A stretch of DNA of 64,000 bases from Durio zibethinus (Eukaryota > Streptophyta > Magnoliopsida > Malvales > Malvaceae): NCBI RefSeq assembly GCF_002303985.1, contig NW_019167871.1, positions 4,085,149 to 4,149,148 of the forward strand, given 5' to 3'. Numbering within the stretch: the first letter of the stretch is position 1; each line of letters starts with the position of its first letter. The notes under the pieces were generated by a model, which was not told the origin of the DNA, made no database searches, and worked only from the letters and a program-made list of their open reading frames with translations. A program made the translations under genes and the position numbers. Shown one piece after another: positions 37,031 through 50,568 of the stretch.

Positions 37031-37656
37031 GGAGTACGGAAGAATCACATATTAAAAATCAAAGAAAACAACACCTAAAGGGAAATCAATGGGGGAAACG
37101 CAAGAAACAATTAGTTGGGTAGTAGGTTTTATTTAGAATTAGGTTATTTTGTTGGAGTATTTGGTTTAGTTCAAATTGGAGAAGTCAGGAAGCTCAAAAA
37201 GATCAAATTAGAATTTTTGGCATTTTTTTTCTCTAAAAATTTTTTGGAAATTCTAGAATCCATTGAAATTTTTTAATGATATTTGTCTTTTTCAAAAACT
37301 ATTTTGGCAAAAATTTAGATTTCAACATCATTTTCCAGAATTCAATGAGGATTCTAGAGAAAGAAGTAGAGAAAAAAAAGAAAATAGAGAAAGCAAGGGA
37401 AGATCTAAAGAGAAAAAAAATTTTCTACCTTTTATACAAGCATGAAACAACATTGTTTTGGATATTATAAAGGTCTGAGATCTGTACGTTTTGCTAGACT
37501 TTAACTCGATTTGTACTGCGATCTACTTTGTGACTCACCTTTAGTAGTTGAAGTTGAGCCAATTGTGTAGCCAAGCTGACCCTTTAGCCGCACCTCCCGA
37601 GCCATTTTTATGCCTAGAGCCATACCTTCTAACCCTTCTAGCCAAGTCATTTTTCT

Positions 37657-37718
<62 letters not shown>

Positions 37719-39076
37719 TATTACTCTAGTTATTTTTTTATTTGTTTTCTATCTATATTTTTATTATTTTATTTATTTGTTATTTATTTTATCATTCATT
37801 TATTTGTAAATATCTTTTTAAAAGAGAAAATATATTTTTTTAATAAAAATGTAATCTTATCAACATATTGGAATACTCAAATTTTTTATTAAATTGTTTT
37901 AATTAAAACAAAAGCCTTACAATATATTAAAAGGCAATTTGATTTTTAAATAAAGTTTTACCAACATATTAGAAAATCTTATTAATTTTTTTATAAAAAA
38001 TAAATTTCAAGATAAAAAATAATTTTTAGTAAAGCTTTACCAATATATTGAAGGTAACTTTGATTTTTATAATAAGATTTTACCAACATATTTGAAAACC
38101 CTTATTAATTTTATAAAAAATAAATTTTAAGAAAAAATAATTTTAGTAAAGCTTATTAATATATTGTAAGGTAATTTGATTTTTAAAATAAGGTTTTACC
38201 AACATATTTGAAAACCTTACTAATTTTTTATAAAAAATAATTTTTAAAAAAATAATTTTAGTAAAGCCTTACCAACATATTGGAAGGTAATTTGGTTTTT
38301 AAGATAATGTTTTACTAAATTATTAGAAAATCTTATGATTTTTAAATAAAAATTAATTTTTAGAAAAAAAATAATTTTATAAAATCTTACTAACATATTG
38401 GAGGATAATTTCTAAAAAAAAATCTTATCAATATATTGGAGGATATTTTTGAAAATAAATAGTTTTTTTATAAAGTTAGATTTTAAATCTCCGATAATAA
38501 AATCGTTAAGAGTATTGTAAATAGTAATTTAAATGTAAATTTCTATGTGAGAAATTCTTTCTAAATTTATTAACATGTTGGAGAATTTAAAAAAGATTTT
38601 TGATATCAAGATTCTCATAAAAATTTCAATTATCACAAATAAATTTTTTTTTACAAAAATTAAATGAATATTATAACGAAGCTTCTTTAAAGTTTGGCAA
38701 ATAATCTCTTTGAATACTCTGAGATAAAAAGATATTCTTGAATTATTATTAACATATTAGAGTAATTTAGAGATAATTTTAGATATTAAATTAATTGGTA
38801 AGTTTTTTAGGCTTTTGAATAACACAATATTAAGCTGTTACCATCTTTTGGGTGGACGATGTGGAGCCGTTATAACTTTTTTCACGCATAATTGTACTCT
38901 CGAATCTAATTCTAATTTCATAGATATGAATATACTTGTTAAAGTACCTTAGTTATGTTTGTGATTTCTTTTTAAAATATGACAGATTCAATCAGATGAC
39001 CATTTACATTTATAAAAAAAAGATTAATGGTGACTCATTTTCTAGTGATAGGTTTGTAAATCTATACGTTATGACA
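37031..39076 (+). repeat. 5'-truncated right LTR of the collapsed element (copy A)
   Basis: It aligns with the left LTR from its position 35136 onward. It includes a long (ATT)n tract at about 37658-37713 and about ten dyads of the ACCAACATATTGGA type from 37858 to 38440. The upstream 250 bp, including the LTR start and TATA box, is missing. Confidence 0.8.
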
Positions 39077-39081
39077 GATAT

Positions 39082-41237
39082 AATAAGATATGTAAGTTCA
39101 ATCCCATAAATTAAAAATAATTATTTTCAATTTTGGAGGATTGAATCATTTTATGTCAAAAGAATGATTAATTTTTCTTACAATTTTATCATTTTAAATA
39201 TAAACTAAACATGATATAAAATGATTAATATTTTATTCTATCATTATTATATACATCAAACATGACCTAAAAAGATTACCAATTGTTATCTAAAAATTAA
39301 TGAAGATTTCATCCCTTATTTATTTATTTATTTTTTGTCTTTTGAGTTATAAATGAAATTCAAAATGAGAATCTTAATCCTAGAGCGGATTCCAATACCA
39401 CTGAACTTACAATTGATTGACACATGTTTCTTCTTCTCAATCATTAGAATTAAGTAATTAATCTTAGAGTAGTCCCTATCTTTCCTTTTATATCGTCCAT
39501 AAATATGAATATAAATATAAATATATATATAATATATAGTATATATGTATCAATGCTTGTTTCCAAAAATAACGGATGTTTGCATTCATGCCCGCACATA
39601 CCAGACATTTAAAAAAAAAAATACACATTATAATCATATAACCTTTAAATCATCCCTAATTACAAAAATTGATGCTTACCTTGTTTATCCTATTTATGGC
39701 CATATATTGGATTGAAAATTCTTTTTTTTCATTGCTAGCTGTAAAACAATGCATCAATCTTTCAAAGTAACATTTGAATTTGAGAAAGGGAAGGAACACC
39801 TTGAAAGGAGTACAATACACTACTATTATTCAACAATTTCCGTCGGCTTGTCAATTTTATCATGTATCAATCTTGAAAGTACTATTTAATTAATATATTA
39901 AGCAATATTGGTTTCCATCTTATCCATCTAACTCAACTATTCTTGTATTTTTCTGATCCTTTTCAATTGGGAACAAAAAAAAAAAGGAACATTTTCATCT
40001 TTATATGCAATGGATGGCTTGTTTTTCACATATCATTATCCAATAATGACCCCTGCCGGTCCTTTAAGGGAACAAATAAGCAAAAATGGTTGTGAGGCAT
40101 TTGGCCCCCAAAAGTAAAGGCCATGCCTTTATGGCAATTATGTACTTGCAAAATGAGGGCATGGGTCCTCAGATGCCCTAAAGGATGATGTTTCCTTCCC
40201 CCCGTTGTTCCAACTTCCAACCAAAACTGTCCTAGCTAGATCGACATGAACATGAACATCAACCTTTCCCTAACAGTCACGTGAAAAGCTCATCTCCCGA
40301 ATATGAAATCTTATGATTTTTTTTTTTTTTGTATTCCTTCCATTATCTCCTCATATTTTGATTTAAGGCTTAGTCCTTCCCACGTTTTCCTTGCTTTATT
40401 ATCTGGCAATATGGCTTATTAAATCAACAGATATTAGCATTTACCTACTAATAGGCTGGCTAATTATATACAAGGCATGTGTGGTTGCAAAATTAACCTT
40501 CATTTTAGAGCTGGTTTAAATTGTTTATTATACCAAACAAAATTGTTCAAAACGATGCCAAGTCATCGTTTTTATTTATTAACTTAAACGTTGAATTAAA
40601 TGTACATATATATATATGTTGACATTATACCATTTTGATAATTTTCACTCTTATAAGGCAACCAAAGATGCTTGTAAAATTATTTTAAGAAATATCTTAC
40701 TTAGATTTATCAATTTATACAGTTTTTTTTAAAAAGTTACATTCAACAAATATGAAGTTAACATTTTAACATCTGAAATCCTTTTTTTTTTTTTTTCAAA
40801 TTGTGATCTTATTTGTATAAAAAAAAAATTGCAAAAGAATTCGACATGATAGCATTGTCCAAATCAAATGAAATTGAAACTGAATAGGGTGGGAATTTTG
40901 CCCTTTCATATAGGAAATGCTAGCTGTAAAGTAGAATGTGTTCAATGAAAAAAAACAAAGGAAGAATGTCCAATGCTAAACATTCTAATCAAGTACAATT
41001 TATTTTTCCACGAAAATGGAAAAGGGAAAAGAAAGAAAACAGTGAAGGGATAAAAAACAAGAGACGAAGAGCTAAATAAATTGCTGTAAAATGTAGTTGT
41101 ATAATTGGTTATTATTGATATGGGCCTCGAGCTGTAACAAGGGTCTCGCTAAATTTATTCATGTTTTGCAGAAAAGTGAACAGGAGGGAAAAACAAAGGC
41201 AAAGAGATGAAAAGATGAGTTAAGCGGGTTAGGTTAT
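39082..41237. other. Intergenic to the left edge of the gap
   Basis: No supported gene. A GC-richer patch at 40020-40280 gives only a 64-residue minus-strand open stretch, which is not conserved in frame in copy B (59870-60130), so I do not call it. Confidence 0.55.
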
Positions 41238-42237
41238 NNNNNNNNNNNNNNNNNNNNNNNNNNNNNNNNNNNNNNNNNNNNNNNNNNNNNNNNNNNNNNN
41301 NNNNNNNNNNNNNNNNNNNNNNNNNNNNNNNNNNNNNNNNNNNNNNNNNNNNNNNNNNNNNNNNNNNNNNNNNNNNNNNNNNNNNNNNNNNNNNNNNNNN
41401 NNNNNNNNNNNNNNNNNNNNNNNNNNNNNNNNNNNNNNNNNNNNNNNNNNNNNNNNNNNNNNNNNNNNNNNNNNNNNNNNNNNNNNNNNNNNNNNNNNNN
41501 NNNNNNNNNNNNNNNNNNNNNNNNNNNNNNNNNNNNNNNNNNNNNNNNNNNNNNNNNNNNNNNNNNNNNNNNNNNNNNNNNNNNNNNNNNNNNNNNNNNN
41601 NNNNNNNNNNNNNNNNNNNNNNNNNNNNNNNNNNNNNNNNNNNNNNNNNNNNNNNNNNNNNNNNNNNNNNNNNNNNNNNNNNNNNNNNNNNNNNNNNNNN
41701 NNNNNNNNNNNNNNNNNNNNNNNNNNNNNNNNNNNNNNNNNNNNNNNNNNNNNNNNNNNNNNNNNNNNNNNNNNNNNNNNNNNNNNNNNNNNNNNNNNNN
41801 NNNNNNNNNNNNNNNNNNNNNNNNNNNNNNNNNNNNNNNNNNNNNNNNNNNNNNNNNNNNNNNNNNNNNNNNNNNNNNNNNNNNNNNNNNNNNNNNNNNN
41901 NNNNNNNNNNNNNNNNNNNNNNNNNNNNNNNNNNNNNNNNNNNNNNNNNNNNNNNNNNNNNNNNNNNNNNNNNNNNNNNNNNNNNNNNNNNNNNNNNNNN
42001 NNNNNNNNNNNNNNNNNNNNNNNNNNNNNNNNNNNNNNNNNNNNNNNNNNNNNNNNNNNNNNNNNNNNNNNNNNNNNNNNNNNNNNNNNNNNNNNNNNNN
42101 NNNNNNNNNNNNNNNNNNNNNNNNNNNNNNNNNNNNNNNNNNNNNNNNNNNNNNNNNNNNNNNNNNNNNNNNNNNNNNNNNNNNNNNNNNNNNNNNNNNN
42201 NNNNNNNNNNNNNNNNNNNNNNNNNNNNNNNNNNNNN
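41238..42237. other. Assembly gap of exactly 1000 N
   Basis: The exact round length indicates a placeholder gap rather than a measured distance. Identical sequence lies on both sides, in the arrangement expected of overlapping contig ends. Confidence 0.98.
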
Positions 42238-43298
42238 GGTAACAATTATTGAACTTGCAAATAATTTATTGAAATAAAATTACAGAGGGGAATACAACGC
42301 ACTGGAATTAAAATATTCAAATGGAAACGTTGCATATCTAAAAGCTTATAATATAATAATAGCAGAAGAATAATTGTATATGTAGTAAAAATAATACTGT
42401 TACTATATATTTTGCATGTGACAATGATCACAATGTAGCAGCGCAATCAGTTACTCCCCTGAGGAAGATGGTGACAGTGTCGGCACGATTCAGTTTGTCC
42501 TTCTTTTTTAACTCAACAGTTTTTTATATTAATTTATTAAATAAATTTAAAAAATTATTTAATTATTTTATATTTTAAATAAATTTATATGAAACTTATT
42601 GAAAATTTATTTATTTATTAATTATTGTTATTTTATAATGATATTAATAAAATTATATTTTATATTTTTATTATTTATTTTATTTTAAAATTAATTTATA
42701 TTCATTTGAATTTATTATAATTATTTTAAATTTATTTTAATTATAATTAATTATTATTTTTAAATATATTTATTTATATATTTTGTGAATATAATCGTTA
42801 ATAATTTAAATAAATTATTTTTATTTAATAAATCAAATATAAATTAAATATAAATATTTATTATTTAAATTAATAAATTTAAAGAAATAAATAAATTTTT
42901 ATTAAATAAAAATATAATTTTAAAAATAAATAAACAAATCACGATATCCATTCATTTATATTCGATTAATTTACGTAACTAATCACTTAGAACTTGATAA
43001 TATATTTCCAAATTTTAACAGATCTTAGAAGCCTGGCTCTACATAAAAAATCAAATACTCATTCAGCAAAAAAGAAAAAACAAAAAGAATGCGTGTTAGA
43101 TCAGCTTGTGGGACCTTCTTGTCCAAATCAGTAGCCTGGTCGTATTGTTACATCACCTTCAGCCTTTGATGAATCCAACCGTCCACCCTCATCCCCCTTA
43201 TCCTCCCTTCAAATTTTATATCGTCATTTACACATTAAACATCCCCCAACTCCTTCATTCACAAAGAAAAAAACAAAAACTAAGCTGTACTACCAGTA

Positions 43299-44042
43299 AT
43301 GAAACCCTACACCCGGAAACTTTCCTTCCTATTATGACCCTCCCTACTCCACCGCCACCACCACTAACGCCACTTCATCTCCGCCGTCCTACTTCAATAA
43401 GTTATCCCTGCACAACCCTCCTGTTGACTCCTCCATGGCTCTCACCATAGTCGTTCTTCTCACTGCTCTCTTCTTCATGGGCTTTTTCTCTATCTATTTT
43501 CATTGTATGTCTGAAGACACAAACAGCCCCATCTCTACTCGTAGAAGGACGTTATCCGGGGTGGGGTGGGGGGGCTGGCCACTTGACCCCTTTCCCATTG
43601 CCGTCTGATCACCGTCATTGGCTCAGCTTCACGTAAAGGACTCGACCCAACAACCGTTCGATCGCTGCCGGTGTATTCTTACCATGGGAATGCCAAGTAC
43701 CAGATAGATTGCGCCATTTGTCTGAGCGAGTTCGAAGAGAGGGAATGTGTTAAAACGATTCCGTATTGCAAACATGTTTTCCATGTGGAGTGTATTGACA
43801 CGTGGCTTGTTTATCATGTTTCGTGTCCCGTTTGTAGAGGGACCAGGCTGTTGGAGGTCAAGGGCGACGATGGTGGATTGGGAGTAATGCAGGAGAGAAT
43901 TGATCAGAGTGTCGGCCAATCATCTACGGTTGAGATCGGTGACACCTGTATGGTGATGGGAACAACATCAAGGATGAGGAGAACGAATAGCTGTTCAAGT
44001 TTACTGCAACCAGCAATGTTGCCAAGGACATTGAGTTTCTGA
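43299..44042 (+). pseudogene. ATL RING-H2 gene, copy B, frameshifted
   Basis: It is the counterpart of 23475-24197. The same start codon is at 43299, but indels near 43320 and a cluster at about 43515-43620 (including an added GGGG-rich stretch) destroy the frame through the N-terminus and the basic linker. From about 43671 to the stop the RING-H2 domain and tail are open and identical to copy A. The damage is most simply a poor consensus near the contig end, not gene decay. Confidence 0.85.
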
Positions 44043-44901
44043 TACTTACAAGGTGACACGTGTAAATGTTAATAAAAGGAGTACATAAAAATTTTTTCTT
44101 ACTTATTTACTTGCAATAGTTTCAAGGAAAATCTATGGCTTTCCCGATTGGGTTTTGATTAATTTTTTGTCGAGAAGTACCTTTCTTTAGCCATACACGA
44201 AGCTGGAGAAAGTGAGTTGCATTACAACGGAAGACTCAGGAAACCACAAGTGGCGGCACCTTATGACACTGATTGAAACCGATGCGCATGAAAAAGACTT
44301 GATGCACGGTGGCATCTAATTATTATTTTGGGCCAAAAGTCCGACCTACGTTTGAGTGATGTTTTGAACTTGCAACAGTCGCCTTTCTTCGCTTATATCT
44401 GAGTCCTATCGGACGAAATTAAAATTAAAATTTACACTCCCAATTAAATATCACGATTTAATCATATAAAATATTAAATTTTATATAAAACTTATATATT
44501 ATAATTTATATTGATATAAAAATATAAAATATAATTTTTTATTTTATTATATTTAAATATTATTATTATTATTATAATTTTAAATAATATTATATTTATA
44601 TTATTTTATTTTATCATATATCATATTTAAAATTATCCAATAAATTTCAAATCACGGACTAACGATATAATAGTGAATTAAAAAGATGACATTTCTGTTT
44701 CAATCGTACACTCAATTTATGTACTGTATATCACATCACGGCTAAGGGCCCAAGGAGGAGGGAAAAAAGAGGAAAGGAAAAGGAAAATGAGATACTTGGA
44801 GTGATCCAGGAGCAAAAAACTGACGAAAGATTCTAGAATTGTTACTCCAGATTTTTTCTATTATATTTTGTTCTTTTATTATTATATAAATACTATTCAT
44901 A

Positions 44902-47900
44902 TTAAAGGATTGAGTAAGCACGGATGACCTCCAGTACTGGTGCCCGACACATTGGGCACTTTCCTCCACCTTGAACCAACTCATTGGCACATTTTGAGCA
45001 GGTGCACATGTGCCCACATCTGTGTAACAATACGGCAGATACAGAAATGAAAAAAGGCCTTAAATATATATATATATATATGAAAATGGTGGATAATCTT
45101 TGATGAGACTTACCTGTATAGTAATGAATCGATATTGCCTTCACAGCATATACAACAGATTCCTTTCCTGACATTATCCCAGTTGGATGCATCCTTGGGC
45201 AAGCTGTCATCAATCATCCCTGAACAAACAAAAAGAATAAGAAAGAATAACGAACAAACCTCAGCATGAAAATATTTCAGCTTCAATATAGTACGAATAT
45301 TGTTACAACATGAAAACCAGCAGTTTATTTATTGTCAATGCTAGAGTTTTTCTTCCTCCCAATCCCTTGTGAGTAATCAAAAAATTGGAGCCTTTCAAGG
45401 TTAAATGCCGGTAATCAAGAGAAATGGGAGCCACTTGAGAGAGAAGATTAGGGATTCACTTTCCCAGAATAATCCTGAAGGAACTATTACACAAGTACGC
45501 AGATATGCTAGGAAAGAAGAAACAAACCTTGCGAACTAGCTGAACGGTTCAGGGCAGCAGAAACTTCTTGTCGTATTGACCGCTGTAGCTCAAGTTGCAT
45601 ATCCATGCAAGCCTCCAGCATCCTCTGCATGCTATTCATCCTTTGCTGTAGCCTAGCCATGTCAATCCTCAAATCATTAATGATCTCCCATTCCTACACC
45701 AAATTAGAAGCACAACTCAATTAAAATGGAGACCAAACGAAGAGTAGGCAAAAAGATTGGATTATTATCAGAAGTATCGATAAAAGAATAGGATGGTAGA
45801 TTAATCAAATTTTGAAAGATAATTGAGAAAAGAACTAAATTGCAAGAAAGACAAGGAAATGGACATTACAATGCCAAAGCGCTGATGACATCTTGCTGGC
45901 GCCCAATTATAATGGTGTGAATCGCTGGTCCCAGAACGGTTGTGTAAGTGGCATCCGTGGGTGAAGGAAGAGCAAGTGGAGGATTCTCAATAGCAATCCC
46001 CGTGACCCTTCATTCTGTCCCTGCTTTGCTGTTCCAGATCTTGTTCTAGTGTTATTTTTTGCAGGAGTAGTAGATGTTTCCATGTTGCCTCCCATCAGTA
46101 GAAGCATGAGTTTTGCCTATCCACGTATGATTGTATCAACTGGTCAAGACTCTCACGGAAACCACTATGAAGAAGAGTGGACACACTTCTCCTACAAAAT
46201 TAAAAGTAATTTAGATTAGAAAAATACTGAATTAAAAAATCCAATTTCATAAAGCCAACAGTTATAGAATTTTCACCTGCTTAAGAGCTCCCTTAGTTCT
46301 GTACTGTATACATTATCATTATCAGGAAAATAAAAGGTGTCTGTTCTTCAATCGTTGCAGGTTCTTGATTAGAAAACCCTTCCAACCAATTCCGTGTGGT
46401 TTCATGCAAGCCAACATCCTCATTTCGCACGTCAATGGCTTCTTGCAGATGATCATAACCTCCATCTCCATTCCCACCTTCCTCATGGTGCATGTCAGAG
46501 GCTTCTTCAGTAACATCCATCAATTCATTATACTCAATACTAGCTTCCTGCCTGTCTGCTTCTGCATTTTCCTGAACTTCTTCATGTAACTGTTCAACTT
46601 GAGAAGCAGATTCTTGCCCATCAATATATTCAACTGGATTCCTTTCCAAATTTTCCATGTCACTCATTAGCCCATTGGCTCCGTTTCTCTCACCATCCTG
46701 GGGAGAATGTTCATAGATGCTTCACCAGATTCTTGTAGATGACTATTTTCTCCAGCTTCATTCTGCAAAGTTTCAAGCGATGACTCATTAGCAAGATTTT
46801 CTAGCCAGTCCCCATCCAAGACTTGTCCAATAACATCTCTGCTTTCATTAGACTCAACACTGACAGACCACTGCCAGTCTCTAACCACACTCTCAGAAAC
46901 TTGTTCCTGCCACTCTTCTACACGAGCAGAAGTTTCTTGCCAACTTACATTGTCAAATACATCACCCTCTAAATCAGTTCTACCATCCAAAAACCTTGGG
47001 TTATCAGTTTCCTCGTTCTCATGTTCAGATTGGTCATTTAATCCGTCTATGACTTGATGTGAATTATTTACTTGGTTTTGTTCATTTTATTACCATTAGT
47101 GTCAGCGTTAGATGATGTATCAGAACGGTTTACTGCTTGCAGGACCACAACCAGAACTATCCAGTCTGGAGAAAAACCCACCCCTGATACAAAGGCACAG
47201 TTTGCAAAATGTTAGTAGCAAAAGGTGAAAATGACATCATAAAATAAAATGGATAAGGAATTAGAAACTTATTATCTAATTCAACCCTGACCATGCTTGT
47301 AACTTCAACTAATCAAGTATCCAAGAATCCTCCAAACAAAATTAGTCAAGCAATTCAGAAAAAGACAAGCAAAATATTCTATTTTAGCAGTTTACCCTCT
47401 CATTGGCATAACATCCTCGTATTAGTAGTAACCCATGATAACTAAATAGAAGGCAATACTCAGCGCAACAATCAATAAAATGATTGGCCAAAAACACCTA
47501 TATAATGTGCAATCTACAATTCGACCTTGTCATTTTATCATTTATGAGGGACCTGTCCCATGCCATGTAAATTATGCAACATTCACTCAACTACTCAAAA
47601 TAATAGTTAAATTGAAATGAAAAGTGTTTATGTGCTCCAAAGATTTTTCAAGTTCCCAGTTCCCTGAAATTTGGAGACTTGCTGGACGGACTGAACTCTA
47701 GGTTACCTGCATAAGCTCTACTGCAAAATAATAGTATAAAAGGTCCTAGGTTCAGAACAAACAACCGACCACTCGCAAAAAGGTAAAAAAGGGATTTGGA
47801 AATTAAACAGATATCACAGCAAGAAACATGGAACTACATCCTGGCACTACATATTAAGACATGATAGTTGAAATGCACAGGCACTACAAAATTATTGCAT

Positions 47901-50568
47901 CTTCACCTAGCGTTTTGCTATGTCAATGAAGTGTTTGAAAACAGGAACCCTAGTACACAAGGCTCTGGCAGTGCAAGGTCTGGGGAGGGGATGAGAGATG
48001 TGGGTGGCATTACCCTGCTCTAGAGGAGGCTGTTTTCATGACTTGAAAGTTAAAACCATGATCTCCAGGTCACAGTCAAGCAGCCAGACGAATGCTTCAT
48101 ATCTTAACATACTACAATCATCAGGTCTCATGTAAGAACTTGAATAATAGACTGAAGACATGTGCAAAGCACAACAATTACAATCTCAACCTCTTTATCA
48201 TATTGCTCAATAAATTCACAGATAGTATTACTAATATCCATGACTTCAATGTCACCAGAAAGTTTCTTTCCTGCAAGCCAGAATATTGATCAGTTATTTG
48301 AGTTAAATCATTGAAGAGGCATCATTTTTTTGGTACATAGGAGGCCATAGCCTAGGAATAGAGGAAGGGGTTACAGGTGTTGGGATTTGAACTCCAGACC
48401 TACTAGATGCCACCTCTTCAGGGTGATTACATGAAGAGGCATTATTTTTTAATCTTCACTGAAAATGTCCAAACTAAATTTGAGATCTAAATCCCTTGTT
48501 TTAAATTCAAGAATCTGAATGCAGCTTTGAGTTTTTATGAAGAGTGAGGTGAATATGGATGTAATAAGACAGAAACTGCATATGCTGCTCTGCTGGACAA
48601 ACTGACAGTACAATTTACTAAAAAAAATACAAGCTCCCATTGCTTAAAGTTTTGCTTAAATCAAGTTCTGTATAATAAAAGATGCTTAAAGAAAACACAG
48701 GAAGCAAAAAGAGTGGAATTGTCTCAGAATATAGCATAAGATGAACTTTGTTGAATAAAAAATTCTTTGATATTTATATGAAATAAAGAATGAATTACCT
48801 TAGACCAGATACAGTCTGTTTTTGTCTTAATAAGCCTAATTCACTGGCCGCAATGGAGGTAGATCTGTCCCCTTCAGCCATTCGGTCATTTCTCAAGAAT
48901 CTACCTCTCAATAATGACTGCAAAAAGAAAACAAGGAAGACATATGGAAATAAATTAATGCCAAAAAACACAGCCCATGTTTGGTATGTAAAAATCAAGA
49001 TAGTAAGACACCCAAAAGGTTAACAATTAACACTAAGAAAAGCCACTTGATTTAAAGCTACCAGTGCCAAGCTAAGCTAAATGACAGTTGCCTTAAAAGA
49101 ACGACACATATAGAAGATCCATAAACATTTTTAAATTTATGACAGTCTTTGGTAGCCAATGACAACAATTAATAGGTAGCCTAATTGCTCTTCACAGTTA
49201 TAATCTATGAATCATTTAATTTCCAGAACAAGCTACAAGCTACCAACAGCAAACATCAACAACTATAGCATTAGGCGAGTAGATAAGACATACAAAAATC
49301 AGAATTCAGCTCTTGGTTCAAAATTTTAGTATTCTTTCTTCATTCAAAATCCACCCCCGTTAGTATGATATATGGACTTTCTCTTGTTCTCTTAAAAGTT
49401 ATTTTCAAGAATTTTAATGGGAAAGTATAAATCAATAATTACACATCTAACGCAATTGTTAGAGCATGTATTACACTTACAAAATGACTTTTAAGCCACA
49501 TTAGACAATTGCTGCAACTAATAGTCCCATTTCATGTACAGTATATCTTTATGCTTGAGACCAGTCCAATAGCTCTCAAAATTATGCAAAAAGTATCTCA
49601 ATTACCCATGAGAATCTATAACACCAAAACTACCAAATTATCATCTACCTTAAATGTAGTTTTTTGTTTTTGTCTTTCTTTTTGTTTGACATTTTCAAAG
49701 AACATGCACAACATGTGACCAAATAAAGACAATAGCCACCAAAGAAAAATGGAAAGACTTTTCATGCATCTACCTGAATGCGGTTGCGATGGGCAAAATT
49801 TGATACAGCCCGATGCTCCAACAACCCCTGAAGCTCTGTTTGCCTTTCTCTCTCAGCCTTTTTAAGCATATCAAGCAGGGCCTGTCGGCCACATAATTTA
49901 CGAATTCCCCTACGCACATGCTCAGTTTGGCCTTCAATCTGGTTAACCACCAATCCATCAAGAACTCGTTCAATTTGACCACCAACATCAGCAGCTTGCT
50001 CTTCTCTACTGTCAACACAAGCACCTCTCTGCTGGCTATTCATTTGCACCCATTCCCTTATAATTCTGACCCTCTCCTGCTCAGTTTCACCAAGCCACTG
50101 GGCCCTTGAATTGTTGTTTCTACGGGAAACATTAGATGTACATTCCCTGCCACCACTGTTCATCCACTCCCGAAAAATTTGCCTTACCCTTTCCCTTTCA
50201 ACTTCCCCTAAATCAGACGAATGTTCGCAATTCTCATTCCCATTCTGCGACCCAAATCGATCTGGGAACCATTGTCTGAACTCATTCTCACTCACACTCA
50301 CATCCTCTGAAACACCACTATGTTCACTGTTTTGGCTATCAGATAGATCAGTCATCAAGAGGTCATCACTCCTTTGTTGCAGCATTCTTTCACTAGCTCT
50401 CTCTTGAGGATGACTCACCACATGCTCATCCTCAAGCTCCCGCCACATCTGCAGGAGTGAGGATGCCCGGGAGCTACCATTTTCCCGCCTTCTTGATGCT
50501 TGAGACTGAGACTCCCTTAGGAAAGATTTTTCAAGCACAGAAACATTGTGTAGACCAGCAATAGCCAT
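44902..50568 (-). CDS. C-terminal RING protein, copy B (exons 3 and 4 frameshifted)
   Basis: The counterpart of 25066-30735 has exons 49774-50568, 48799-48917, 46277-47183, 45870-46191, 45528-45693, 45114-45219 and 44902-45019. Exon 1 is fully open (265 codons) and settles the reading in copy A. Exon 3 has four 1-bp indels (near 46350, 46714, 47087 and 47130). Exon 4 has many (net +12 bp, 45870-46110). Exons 5-7, with the coil and RING, are unchanged. One clear residue difference in exon 1 is RAQWLGE here versus RARWLGE in copy A, a C/T change. The two copies probably represent one gene. Confidence 0.8.
48324..48430 (-). mobile_element. SINE-like insertion, copy B
   Basis: It is the same insertion as 28490-28597, with body 48332-48430, the same flanking TGAAGAGGCAT repeats, and A- and B-box-like motifs on the minus strand. 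Its presence in both copies shows that the insertion predates the split between them. Confidence 0.65.

Larger units (their letters stand above)
34886..39076 (+). mobile_element. Collapsed Gypsy element: LTR, primer site, truncated LTR (copy A)
   Basis: A full LTR (34886-37016) is followed by a primer-site remnant (37017-37034) and at once by a second LTR missing its first 250 bp (about 37031-39076). The whole is flanked by the perfect 5-bp duplication GATAT (34881-34885 and 39077-39081). The LTR starts TATAGACATC (a decayed TGTAGACAYC) and ends ATGACA. The junction lies in the shared word AGTAC, next to GGAGTACGGAAGAATC in the element and AGAGTACAGAAGAATC at 35133 in the left LTR. That fits a microhomology deletion that removed the whole interior. 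No coding sequence remains. Confidence 0.85.
22405..41237. repeat. Copy A of an 18.8-kb direct duplication (probable contig overlap)
   Basis: It is nearly identical and collinear with 42239-61072 (18,833 versus 18,834 bp). Its right edge is exactly the last base before the 1000-N gap. Copy A holds the open ATL gene and open exons 2-7 of the RING gene, but two indels in RING exon 1. Confidence 0.95.

Noticed and set aside
40026..40220. 64-residue minus-strand ORF
   Set aside because: The same DNA in copy B (59870-60070) has indels that open a different frame on the other strand, as expected of non-coding sequence.
41229..42245. 338-residue open frame across the gap
   Set aside because: It is a run of N translated as X and carries no sequence information.
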